This document shows positions 53,093-61,209 of a DNA stretch of 64,000 bases, piece by piece; position 1 is the first letter of the stretch, and each line of letters begins with the position of its first letter. Location of the stretch: contig CANLVO010000002.1 in NCBI GenBank assembly GCA_947494645.1, positions 800,359-864,358 of the forward strand, given 5' to 3'. The notes beneath the pieces are model-generated. The model saw only the letters and a program-made list of their open reading frames with translations. It did not search any database and was not told the origin of the DNA. Origin of the DNA: an uncultured Litoreibacter sp. Lineage in GTDB: Bacteria > Pseudomonadota > Alphaproteobacteria > Rhodobacterales > Rhodobacteraceae. The translations under genes were made by a program, and so were the position numbers.

Positions 53093-54684
53093 CCCGACTT
53101 CTGGACGTCAAGGACCTGACGGTCAGCTTCCGTCAGGACGGCGAGGTGACGCAGGCCGTCAAGGGCGTCAGCTTCTATGTCGATAAGGGTGAGACCGTTG
53201 CGCTGGTTGGGGAATCCGGCTCAGGCAAGTCGGTTTCTGCCCTGAGTACCGTGCAGTTGCTGCCCTCCTCGGCCACGATTGGCGGGTCGGTGCAATACCG
53301 CGACGCGGATCTGTCCAACGCGACGGAGCGCGAATTGATGGCCGTGCGCGGCAACGACATCAGCTTCATTTTCCAAGAGCCGATGACCTCGTTGAACCCG
53401 CTGCACACGCTGGAAAAGCAGATCACCGAAAGCCTGACCTTGCATCAGGGCCTGTCGGGCGGGTCGGCCCGTGCGCGGGTGATCGAGCTGCTCGAGAAAG
53501 TTGGCATTCGTGATGCGGAAAGCCGGTTGGGATCGTATCCGCACCAATTGTCTGGCGGGCAACGGCAGCGGGTCATGATCGCGATGGCGTTGGCCAATGG
53601 GCCGGAGCTGCTGATTGCTGATGAGCCGACAACTGCGTTGGATGTGACCATTCAGGCGCAAATCCTTGGACTGCTGGCAGAGCTTAAAGAGACCGAGGAT
53701 ATGGGGCTGTTGTTTATCACCCATGACCTTGGCGTGGTGCGCAAGATCGCCGACAGGGTCTATGTGATGCAGCACGGTCAGATCGTGGAGCATGGGCGCA
53801 CGGCGGATATTTTTGACAACCCGCAGCATCCCTACACGCAAAAACTGTTGGCGGCGGAGGCGACGGGCATGCCTGGTCCGGTGCCGGATGGGGCTGAGGA
53901 AGTCGTCTCGACAGAGGAATTGCGGATTTGGTTCCCGATCAACCGCGGCTTGATGAAGCGCACAGTCGGCCATGTGAAAGCGGTCAACGCCGCTACGATT
54001 TCGGTTCGCGCGGGGGAGACCTTGGGCGTTGTGGGGGAATCCGGCTCTGGCAAGACCACATTGGCGCTGGCGGTGATGCGACTAATCTCCAGCGAGGGGC
54101 CGATCTTTCTGGAAGGGCGCAACATCCAAGGGCTGAAGTCGCGTGATTTGCGACCCTTGCGGGCCGATATGCAGATCGTGTTCCAAGACCCGTTTGGCTC
54201 GCTTAGCCCACGGATGACGGTTGAGCAGATCATCGCGGAGGGGCTGACGATCCATGGCACGGAGCCGGGACGCAACACGCGGGAGATGGTCTCGGACATC
54301 ATGAAAGAGGTCGGGCTGGAGCCCGAAATGATGCACCGCTACCCGCATGAGTTTTCCGGCGGCCAGCGTCAGCGGATCGCGATTGCGCGGGCGATGATTC
54401 TACGCCCCAAACTTGTGGTTTTGGACGAACCAACAAGCGCGCTTGATATGACGGTTCAGGTGCAGATCGTCGATCTGTTGCGCGATCTGCAAAAGAAATA
54501 CGGGCTGGCATACCTGTTTATCAGCCACGATTTGAAAGTCGTGCGGGCGCTCAGCCACAAGATGATCGTCATGAAGCAGGGCGATGTGGTTGAGGCCGGT
54601 GATGCGGAGCAGGTGTTTACCAATCCGCAGACGGAATACGCGCAGACCCTGCTCGCCGCTGCGCTGGATTTGAAAGAAAGCTAA
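53089..54684 (+). CDS. ABC transporter double ATPase (YejF-like)
   Basis: Cytosolic ATPase of 531 residues with two nucleotide-binding domains fused in one chain. Both halves have Walker A (GESGSGKS and GESGSGKT) and signature motifs (LSGGQRQR and FSGGQRQR), so both sites look active. It energises the YejA/B/E transporter. Overlaps the permease gene by four bases, completing an operon from 48975. Confidence 0.95.
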   Translation: MTRLLDVKDLTVSFRQDGEVTQAVKGVSFYVDKGETVALVGESGSGKSVSALSTVQLLPSSATIGGSVQYRDADLSNATERELMAVRGNDISFIFQEPMTSLNPLHTLEKQITESLTLHQGLSGGSARARVIELLEKVGIRDAESRLGSYPHQLSGGQRQRVMIAMALANGPELLIADEPTTALDVTIQAQILGLLAELKETEDMGLLFITHDLGVVRKIADRVYVMQHGQIVEHGRTADIFDNPQHPYTQKLLAAEATGMPGPVPDGAEEVVSTEELRIWFPINRGLMKRTVGHVKAVNAATISVRAGETLGVVGESGSGKTTLALAVMRLISSEGPIFLEGRNIQGLKSRDLRPLRADMQIVFQDPFGSLSPRMTVEQIIAEGLTIHGTEPGRNTREMVSDIMKEVGLEPEMMHRYPHEFSGGQRQRIAIARAMILRPKLVVLDEPTSALDMTVQVQIVDLLRDLQKKYGLAYLFISHDLKVVRALSHKMIVMKQGDVVEAGDAEQVFTNPQTEYAQTLLAAALDLKES

Positions 54685-54693
54685 GCTCGGACG

Positions 54694-56163
54694 TTATCCC
54701 GCCGGGCCGCGCGCCTCGCAGGAGATGCCGCGTGACGATAGCCGGGCGCAGGCCAGCTGAGCGCGGTCCTGCGTGAGGCCCACGAAATTGGCCTCCCATC
54801 CACGCGGCTTGTTGGCCACTTTGCGCAGAGCTTCATCCAGCGTCTCGATCTCTTGCAGGGCGGTTTGCAGCAACACGCGCTCTGCGTCGTGTTTCGTGAC
54901 GTGGTAGCCGAGGCTGATGCCCCAATGGCGGCCACCTGATGTGGAGGCGCGGGTGATGATCTGACGGGTGCCGGGTTTTGGTTTCTCGGGCGCGGGTTCA
55001 AGCGTGGCCTGCACCAGACCTTCGGGGCGTTTGACAGGAGTTACCAATGGACGCGTGGGTGCACGGGCGACTTGGACCTCTTCGGTCACATTCTCTTTGG
55101 GTGCCTCTTTAACCTCTGCGGCCACCTCTTCAATTGCGGTGGCGACGTTCTTTGTCACGTCATCCACCAAGGCCAACAGCATCTCTGCTGAGGGGGCTTT
55201 TTCCGGGCGCATGGTGGGGCGGAAGCTTTTGGCCACCGCGGTGACAGTGGGTTTGACTTTGATGACCTTGGGCGTTGCGTCGCTAACTTTGGGCTCGCCC
55301 GAATAAGCGGGCAAGGCGGGTTTGCGCAGCGCGGCGCTCGAGGGCGCGCGCTTGAAACCCATATCCAACAGCTCGGCCACGCGGGCGTTGCGGGCGGCGG
55401 TTGAGCTGCCGCCGAACATCGTCGCGATGATGCGCTCATTGCCCTTCTCAGCAGAGGCCACAAGGTTGAAGCCAGCGGCGCGGGTATAGCCCGTCTTGAT
55501 GCCATCTGCGCCACGGTAGTTTTGCAGGAAGCGGCGGTTGGTGTTGCGGACCTGCGCGACGCCTGCATGGGTCGTCTGCCGCGAGAACAGGTTATAGTAT
55601 TGCGGGTAGTCGTAGATCATGTGGCGGCCTAGAATGGACATGTCGCGGGCGGTGGACATGTGCCCTTTCTCGGTCAGGCCATGGGCGTTCTTGAAGGTGG
55701 TCTTGGTCATGCCAAGCGCTTTGGCGGTGCGGGTCATGCGGCGTGCAAATGCGGCCTCGGAGCCAGAGATCGCCTCGCCAATCGCCGTGGCTGCGTCGTT
55801 GGCGGATTTTACGGCAGAGGCGCGGATCAGGTAGCGCAGTGCGATGCGCTGACCCGCTTTGAGGCCCAGCTTGGACGGTTCTTCAGCGGCGGCTTTGCGT
55901 GAGATTTTGACTTTGGTGTCGAGGGTGATCTCGCCGCGGCGGATGGCCTCAAACGCGACATAGAGCGTCATCATCTTAGTGAGGGAGGCGGGGTGCAGTC
56001 GTGTGTCGGCGTTTCGAGCGTGCAGCACCTTCCCGGTGCGCGCGTCCATCACAAGCGCCGCATATGGCGCGGTAAGCCCCGGTGTCGCCAAGAGCGCAAA
56101 CGCCATGACGCATAGGGAAACCCACAGGCCCGTGCGGACCGATTCCAAAAGTCGTAGATACAC
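54694..56163 (-). CDS. D-alanyl-D-alanine carboxypeptidase with SPOR domain
   Basis: Periplasmic PBP5-type enzyme of 489 residues that trims the terminal D-Ala of peptidoglycan stem peptides. The catalytic triad of motifs is SLTK (S60), SAN (S120-N122) and KTG (K223-G225). A signal peptide is present (about 1-31). The central region after 270 is a Pro/Lys/Glu-rich linker; the last about 85 residues form a SPOR domain, which binds denuded septal glycan. That points to activity at the division site. Confidence 0.93.
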   Translation of the reverse strand: MYLRLLESVRTGLWVSLCVMAFALLATPGLTAPYAALVMDARTGKVLHARNADTRLHPASLTKMMTLYVAFEAIRRGEITLDTKVKISRKAAAEEPSKLGLKAGQRIALRYLIRASAVKSANDAATAIGEAISGSEAAFARRMTRTAKALGMTKTTFKNAHGLTEKGHMSTARDMSILGRHMIYDYPQYYNLFSRQTTHAGVAQVRNTNRRFLQNYRGADGIKTGYTRAAGFNLVASAEKGNERIIATMFGGSSTAARNARVAELLDMGFKRAPSSAALRKPALPAYSGEPKVSDATPKVIKVKPTVTAVAKSFRPTMRPEKAPSAEMLLALVDDVTKNVATAIEEVAAEVKEAPKENVTEEVQVARAPTRPLVTPVKRPEGLVQATLEPAPEKPKPGTRQIITRASTSGGRHWGISLGYHVTKHDAERVLLQTALQEIETLDEALRKVANKPRGWEANFVGLTQDRAQLACARLSSRGISCEARGPAG

Positions 56164-56421
56164 TCGACTGCCCGTTTCTGCCTCGAAAGATGTCGTTGCA
56201 TCTTTCTTTTGTTTTTTAGCTGATTTTCAGCGCTTGACGGACCGTAACACAAAGGACCGTTTTCGAAAATACCTTAGTTTCAATGTGTTCGGGGTTTTTC
56301 TTCACCTAATGGTGGCAGATGTTGTGGGGCATCGCGGGCTCTCCGCTATATCTTGGGATCTCAGGGCTTTGCCACATTGCTGCCTTAATTGGATTTCTGG
56401 CGTCGCTGAGAAAGCGAGGGG

Positions 56422-56458
56422 TTGACTCAGGTCATAATATGTAAATATGTAATTACAT
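56422..56458 (+). promoter_or_regulatory. promoter and palindrome at the start of the ArsR-type gene
   Basis: TTGACT (56422-56427) and TATGTA (56446-56451) are 18 bp apart. A transcript would begin at or next to the ATG (56457), giving a leaderless message. The perfect palindrome ATGTAATTACAT (56447-56458) overlaps the -10 box and the start codon, and is a candidate operator for self-repression. Confidence 0.5.
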
Positions 56459-56813
56459 GTTTACTGATTCTGAAATGGACCGCGTGTTTGCCGCCCTATC
56501 GCATACCAGCCGCCGTGAGATGCTGGATCACCTGCGCGACAAGCCAGGGCAGAGCGTTGGCGAGCTGGCTGCCAAGTTCGACGTCACCCGGATCGCGGTG
56601 ATGAACCACCTTAAGGTGCTCGAGGATGCGCAGCTGGTGATCAGCGAGAAAGAGGGGCGGTCTCGGCACCTCTACCTCAATGCAGTGCCCATTCAGGCAA
56701 TTTACGAGCGCTGGACCGACACGTTTTCGGCCCATTGGCTTGACCGCATGAGCCTTATCAAAGCTGTGGCAGAAGCTTCGGCCCCCAAGACCAGGAAGGA
56801 CCCGGACGCATGA
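56457..56813 (+). CDS. ArsR-type winged-helix regulator
   Basis: Small transcription regulator (118 residues) of the ArsR/SmtB group. The helix-turn-helix is SVGELAAKFDVTRIAVMNHL, followed by the wing ISEKEGRSRHLYLN. No cysteine metal site is visible, so it belongs to the metal-free branch that often pairs with SRPBCC proteins. It overlaps such a gene by four bases. A leaderless transcript is likely; ATG 56475 is a possible alternative start. Confidence 0.9.
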   Translation: MFTDSEMDRVFAALSHTSRREMLDHLRDKPGQSVGELAAKFDVTRIAVMNHLKVLEDAQLVISEKEGRSRHLYLNAVPIQAIYERWTDTFSAHWLDRMSLIKAVAEASAPKTRKDPDA

Positions 56814-57325
56814 GTGAAGCGACAACCCATATCAACCGCGTGCTGATTAACGCCCCCGTCGAGACCGTGTGGAATACATTGGTGAAGACCGACGAGGCGC
56901 TGCCGTTCTTCTTTGGCTCGGTCTGCGAAACCAAGGATGGAATGCGTGAGGGGGCGAGCTACCGGATGGTCAGCGCCAACCGCAAGGTGGCGATGGTGGT
57001 CGGCGAAGTTCTGCGGTTCGAACCGCCGCATGTCTACGCCCACAGCTTCACGATGACCAATATTGACGAGCCGCCGGTGACGGTGACCTACACGCTGGCC
57101 GAAAAGGAAGGCGGTACGGAATTTGAGCTGCGCATCGACGACATGGTGCCAGGCAGCAAGCTGGCGAAAGAGATGATCTCTGCCCAAGGGTTCATCGCCG
57201 GCAACCTCAAGGCGCTGTGTGAAACAGGGCGACCCGCTTTTACCGGACGGATGGTGGGGCTGCTGGGGCCAATCTTTGCCCGCTTCGCCAAGAAATCGCA
57301 GGCCGTTGAGAATTGGCCGCTTTGA
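56810..57325 (+). CDS. SRPBCC/AHSA1-like protein
   Basis: A 171-residue protein of the AHSA1-like START fold: INRVLINAPVETVWNTLV at the N-terminus, FEPPHVYAHSFTM, and PPVTVTYTLAEKEGGTEFEL in the middle. It is translated together with the ArsR-type regulator (ATGA overlap). This regulator-SRPBCC pairing is common; the ligand is unknown. Confidence 0.85.
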   Translation: MSEATTHINRVLINAPVETVWNTLVKTDEALPFFFGSVCETKDGMREGASYRMVSANRKVAMVVGEVLRFEPPHVYAHSFTMTNIDEPPVTVTYTLAEKEGGTEFELRIDDMVPGSKLAKEMISAQGFIAGNLKALCETGRPAFTGRMVGLLGPIFARFAKKSQAVENWPL

Positions 57326-57363
57326 CATTTCCACCCAAGACCTAACCCAGAAGGAGACTTGAC

Positions 57364-57720
57364 ATGACGACCGCAACTTTCCCCCGTTGGACGCTCTATA
57401 TCGCCCCTTTGGCCGCGCTTTGGTACGGGTTTGGCCTGTCACAAGCCGTGATCGGCTATATGGCGGATGCCTCCGCCGCGCCATTGGCGATATGGGCCTC
57501 CTACGCTGTCGCCTGCCTTGCCGGGGTCGTGGGTTCAGCAGCGCTGTTTTTCCGACCCGCCCGCGCCGCAACGGCGTTTGCCGTATCGCTCGCGGCGGCG
57601 GTGATCTATTTCGGCTGGGTTTTCATGTTTGGCAGCCCGGCCAGTGAAGATTACGGCATCGGGGCGATGGTGATGGCGATCACGTTTATCCTGATGATGG
57701 TGTCGCGGCGCCTGAGCTAG
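57364..57720 (+). CDS. four-helix membrane protein, unknown
   Basis: Hydrophobic protein of 118 residues with four predicted membrane helices and few charged residues. AGAAGGAGACTTGAC lies just before the ATG. It is the third gene of the ArsR-SRPBCC run, 38 bp after the SRPBCC stop. It may be a membrane partner. No family assigned with confidence. Confidence 0.75.
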   Translation: MTTATFPRWTLYIAPLAALWYGFGLSQAVIGYMADASAAPLAIWASYAVACLAGVVGSAALFFRPARAATAFAVSLAAAVIYFGWVFMFGSPASEDYGIGAMVMAITFILMMVSRRLS

Positions 57721-57729
57721 CAAGAGCAT

Positions 57730-58110
57730 TCAGAAGCGGCGTTTGCCCTCGCAGCTGCGCGTTGCCGCAGCAGCATTGTGGGCAAGCGCCGCTTCTTTGC
57801 GTTTCAGGCCCTGCAGTTTGGCGCGTTCCCGGCTGAGATCGACCGCCACGGGGGTTCGGGTGGTGACAGGGTGAAGCCGGTCGCAGAAGCTGTTTGCGAC
57901 GGTGCCATCGTCTGGGAGACATTGATCGGTGTAGACGATCACATCCGGGCGGTGCGTGATGGCGTAGCCACGGGCAAGGGTGGTCTCAGTCTGGGCGATC
58001 AGCGTCTGAACTGTCTTGAGCGCGTGGTTGGCTTGATCAACGCAGCGCTGTTTAGGTGTGGTGCAGGCGGCGAGCGCTGCCACCGAGATGAAGAAGAAAA
58101 CACGGATCAT
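57730..58110 (-). CDS. lipoprotein of unknown function
   Basis: A 126-residue lipoprotein: MIRVFFFISVAALAAC gives a clean lipobox with the lipidated cysteine at 16. The mature part has an alpha-helical segment and four further cysteines that could form disulfides. Its 3' end contains a 17-bp inverted repeat inside the coding sequence. Function unknown. Confidence 0.75.
   Translation of the reverse strand: MIRVFFFISVAALAACTTPKQRCVDQANHALKTVQTLIAQTETTLARGYAITHRPDVIVYTDQCLPDDGTVANSFCDRLHPVTTRTPVAVDLSRERAKLQGLKRKEAALAHNAAAATRSCEGKRRF
57732..57796. repeat. 17-bp inverted repeat inside a gene's 3' end
   Basis: Arms at 57732-57748 and 57780-57796 match in 16 of 17 positions across a 31-base loop. 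Both lie in the last codons of the lipoprotein gene. The mRNA should fold into a strong stem, perhaps a terminator or stability element, although no T run follows. Confidence 0.7.
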
Positions 58111-58146
58111 CTTCTTGGTAATAGCGGCCAGCTATGAAAAAAGCGT

Positions 58147-59553
58147 TCACTCTGCGGGTTTGGTGGTCTCTGCCAGAAGGTCGGTTTGCTCCTCAGGCGG
58201 TGTGACTTTGGCGGCGGCGGTTTCGACCTCGTCTTGTTCGTTGGACAGGTTTTCTTCCGTCTCTGACACCTCGGGTTCGGCGGATGCGGCCTCTTGCGCG
58301 CTGTCGCGGATATCACGATCGGCGAGCGCCTTGGCTTTCTGTTCGGCCGCGCCGCCCAGTTGGACGATGGGCACGCCTTGCGGGAAGATGACTTCGCGGG
58401 CGTCGTCGGGCATTGAGACACCTTCTTCTGTCAGCACTTTTTTGACCTGCCGCAGGATCGCGGATTTGACCTTGAGGACGGAGTAGTTTCGCGCGTCCAC
58501 CCAGAAATAGGCTTTGATGTTGACGGTGGAAGCCCCGAGGCTGTCCACCAGTACCATAGGCAGCGGCTCGCGGGTGACGGCATCATGGGTTTCCAGCATC
58601 CGCATGACGATTTCCTGCGCATGGGCGACCGAGGCGTCATATCCGATACCCACATCGATCACCTCCCGCCGGATGGGGGAGGCGGTGAAGTTGGTGATGG
58701 TGTTCTTGAAGATCGTGGCGTTGGGGATCTGGATGTGATTGCCCTCAGGCGACAACAGCACGGTGGAGCGGGTGTTCATGGACTGCACAGAGCCCTGCAT
58801 CCCGTTCACCTCGATGAAGTCGCCGGAGCTGAACGGACGGCGAATGCTCAGAAGCAACGAGGCGAGAAAGTTCTCGGCGATGTCACGGAACGCGAAACCA
58901 GCGACGATACCGATAACCCCGGCGCCACCCAAGAGGGAGAAGGCCAGCTGGGTCAGTCCCGCGACCTGCAAGACGACATAAAGCCCGATCAGGAAGATCG
59001 GCAGCGCCAATATGCGGGAGAAGATGTCGCGCAACAGCGGGGATTCCATACCGCCCAAGAGCCAGCGTCTGAGCAGGCTTGCGACCCATGAAGACAGCCA
59101 CCACGCGAAGGGCAGAATGACGATGGCCAGCACGATCAGCGGCAGCGAGGTCGTCACCTGGACCACCACGTCCTTGATCGCCTGCAATGCTGGGGCGAAG
59201 GACCAGTTGATCTCTGGCACGACCTCGATCCGATTGACCACCGCGACTACGTCCTGCGTGTTTGTTGCCAGATTGCGGGCCCATGTCTTGTGCTCTTCGG
59301 TATCAGTGCGCCCGTCGAGGAAGACGATGCCGTCGCGGGTGTTGACCTGCACGCCGGTGTACCAGCCGGTGGCGCGGAGGATCTCAAGGATGCGGGTGTC
59401 GATCTCTTCGTCGCGGGCCACGGGCGCCACAGAGACGGAGCCGGTCGGATCGCTCACATCAGCGGGGGCAGTGTCGGTGTTCTGCTCCTGCGCGGGCGCG
59501 GCAATGGTCAAGGCGAGAACGGCGCAGAGCGCGTAGAGAAGACGGATCAACAT
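58147..59553 (-). CDS. BON-domain MscS-family mechanosensitive channel
   Basis: Inner-membrane protein of 468 residues. A signal (MLIRLLYALCAVLALTIAA) leads to a periplasmic BON domain (about 45-110, VNTRDGIVFLDGRTDTEEHK), then membrane helices (about 135-205) and the MscS core: the pore helix region LGGAGVIGIVAGFAF and the beta domain SSGDFIEVNGMQGSVQSMN. A charged C-terminal tail (about 400-468) is cytosolic. The BON part may attach the channel to the envelope. Confidence 0.88.
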   Translation of the reverse strand: MLIRLLYALCAVLALTIAAPAQEQNTDTAPADVSDPTGSVSVAPVARDEEIDTRILEILRATGWYTGVQVNTRDGIVFLDGRTDTEEHKTWARNLATNTQDVVAVVNRIEVVPEINWSFAPALQAIKDVVVQVTTSLPLIVLAIVILPFAWWLSSWVASLLRRWLLGGMESPLLRDIFSRILALPIFLIGLYVVLQVAGLTQLAFSLLGGAGVIGIVAGFAFRDIAENFLASLLLSIRRPFSSGDFIEVNGMQGSVQSMNTRSTVLLSPEGNHIQIPNATIFKNTITNFTASPIRREVIDVGIGYDASVAHAQEIVMRMLETHDAVTREPLPMVLVDSLGASTVNIKAYFWVDARNYSVLKVKSAILRQVKKVLTEEGVSMPDDAREVIFPQGVPIVQLGGAAEQKAKALADRDIRDSAQEAASAEPEVSETEENLSNEQDEVETAAAKVTPPEEQTDLLAETTKPAE

Positions 59554-59601
59554 GGGTGTGATGATACGGCACAGGCGCGGGCGTGCCAGCCCAAATTGCG
59601 C

Positions 59602-61014
59602 CTATTCCGTGGGGATGACTTTGCCGGGGTTCATGATGCCCTTAGGGTCGAGGGCGGATTTGATCGCCCGCATCACGTCGAGCGACACCGCGTCCTTGTT
59701 GCGGGTCATGCTGGGCAGCTTTGTCAGCCCAATGCCATGTTCCGCCGAGAAGCTGCCGCCCAATTCGGCTGTGACTTGCTCTACCTGTTGGCGGATCAGG
59801 TCGCGGTGGTCGGCGTCGTCGCGCGTCGGGAACACAGTGTAATGCAGGTTGCCGTCGCCCAAATGGCTGACGGTCAGCTCTTCCGCGCCGGGGTCGAGCT
59901 TTTGGACGCGCTCTGTGATGCGTTTCAGGAAGGTGTCGACCTTGTCTACCGGCACGCAAACATCACTGTCCACGAGGGTGGGCGTGGTGAGCGTAATCTC
60001 TGCGGCCTCTTCGCGCCGCGCCCACATCTCTGCCCGCTGGGCGTCGGATTTGGCAACGACGGCATCGAGCACCTGACCCTCTTGCATCAGCCCGGCAAGC
60101 ACCTCTTCCAGATAAGAGGTCACTGGGATGGACCCATCGCCTTGAACCTCTGCGTCGCGGGGCGCGGTGGCGCCAACCTCGACCAGAATGTTGACGTCGT
60201 GACGGGTGGCGAAGGGCTCTTTGGCCCCTTTGATGCGTTCAACATGGCGCGTGATGTAGCCGCTGGGCATATATTCAAAGGCCTCGACCGCGCCGCCTGT
60301 GGCCTCTTGCAGCGTATTTAGCAAGGTCAGCGCGTCGGGCAGGGACGGGCTGGCCACCATCGCGGTAGCATAGGCGCGGGGCTTGGGCGACAGCTTCATC
60401 ACGGCGGCGGTAATCAGGCCCAGCGTGCCCTCGGCCCCGATCATCAGCTGTTTGAGGTCGTAGCCGGTGTTGTCCTTATGCAGCTCGCTCATCAGCTCCA
60501 TGATCCGGCCGTCGGGCATCACCACCTCGAGCCCCAGGCAGAGTGCCCGTGTGCTGCCATAGCGCACCACGTTGGAGCCGCCTGCATTTGTCGACAAGAC
60601 GCCGCCGATCATGGCAGAGCCGCGTGCCCCAAAAGTGAGCGGGAAGACCAGATCATGGGCGTCGGCGGCCTCGTGCAGAGCCGTCAGGATGACGCCTGCC
60701 TCGACCACGGCCAAACGCGCCTCGGGCCGGATTTCGCGGATGGCATTCATGCGCGCAAGCGAGATCATCACCGCGCCCTCGGCATAGGCCCCACCGGACA
60801 GCCCGGTGTTGCCGGAGACCGGGACTATTGCTTGGTTCGCATCGGCGCAGGCTTTGACCGTGGCGGAGACCTCGGCAGTGTTCGCAGGGCGCACCACGGC
60901 CCGCGGTTGGGAGACGTATTTCCCGGTCCAGTCCCGCCCAAAGGGGGCTGCGTCTTTTCCGGTCAGGACGTGGGCCTCGCCAAGCAGCGATTTGAGTTGA
61001 TCAAGCAGGTCCAT
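59602..61014 (-). CDS. FAD-linked oxidase (D-lactate/glycolate dehydrogenase type)
   Basis: Flavoprotein of 470 residues of the GlcD/Dld group, oxidising a 2-hydroxy acid. The FAD-binding domain shows VVRPANTAEVSATVKACADA, PVSGNTGLSGGA, and LSTNAGGSNVVRYG; the C-terminal part has SHLGDGNLHYTVFP and EHGIGLTKLP. Start 61014 gives the normal N-terminus; a longer frame to 61095 runs toward the tRNA gene. Substrate (D-lactate, D-2-hydroxyglutarate, other) is not resolved. Confidence 0.9.
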   Translation of the reverse strand: MDLLDQLKSLLGEAHVLTGKDAAPFGRDWTGKYVSQPRAVVRPANTAEVSATVKACADANQAIVPVSGNTGLSGGAYAEGAVMISLARMNAIREIRPEARLAVVEAGVILTALHEAADAHDLVFPLTFGARGSAMIGGVLSTNAGGSNVVRYGSTRALCLGLEVVMPDGRIMELMSELHKDNTGYDLKQLMIGAEGTLGLITAAVMKLSPKPRAYATAMVASPSLPDALTLLNTLQEATGGAVEAFEYMPSGYITRHVERIKGAKEPFATRHDVNILVEVGATAPRDAEVQGDGSIPVTSYLEEVLAGLMQEGQVLDAVVAKSDAQRAEMWARREEAAEITLTTPTLVDSDVCVPVDKVDTFLKRITERVQKLDPGAEELTVSHLGDGNLHYTVFPTRDDADHRDLIRQQVEQVTAELGGSFSAEHGIGLTKLPSMTRNKDAVSLDVMRAIKSALDPKGIMNPGKVIPTE

Positions 61015-61096
61015 CTTCGCCTCATTCGTATACGTGACGGCCAGCGGACGATTCCCGCTTGACCCGGGCATCTGCTTTTCATATCCCCCGCCCATT

Positions 61097-61173
<77 letters not shown>

Positions 61174-61176
61174 GAA

Positions 61177-61209
61177 AGCCCGTGCATTTGGTTGCGCGGG
61201 TTTTTTGTT
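61177..61209 (+). terminator. intrinsic terminator after the tRNA
   Basis: GCCCGTGC and GCGCGGGT arms with a short loop are followed by TTTTTTG. It also lies at the end of the convergent galactosidase gene. Confidence 0.75.
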
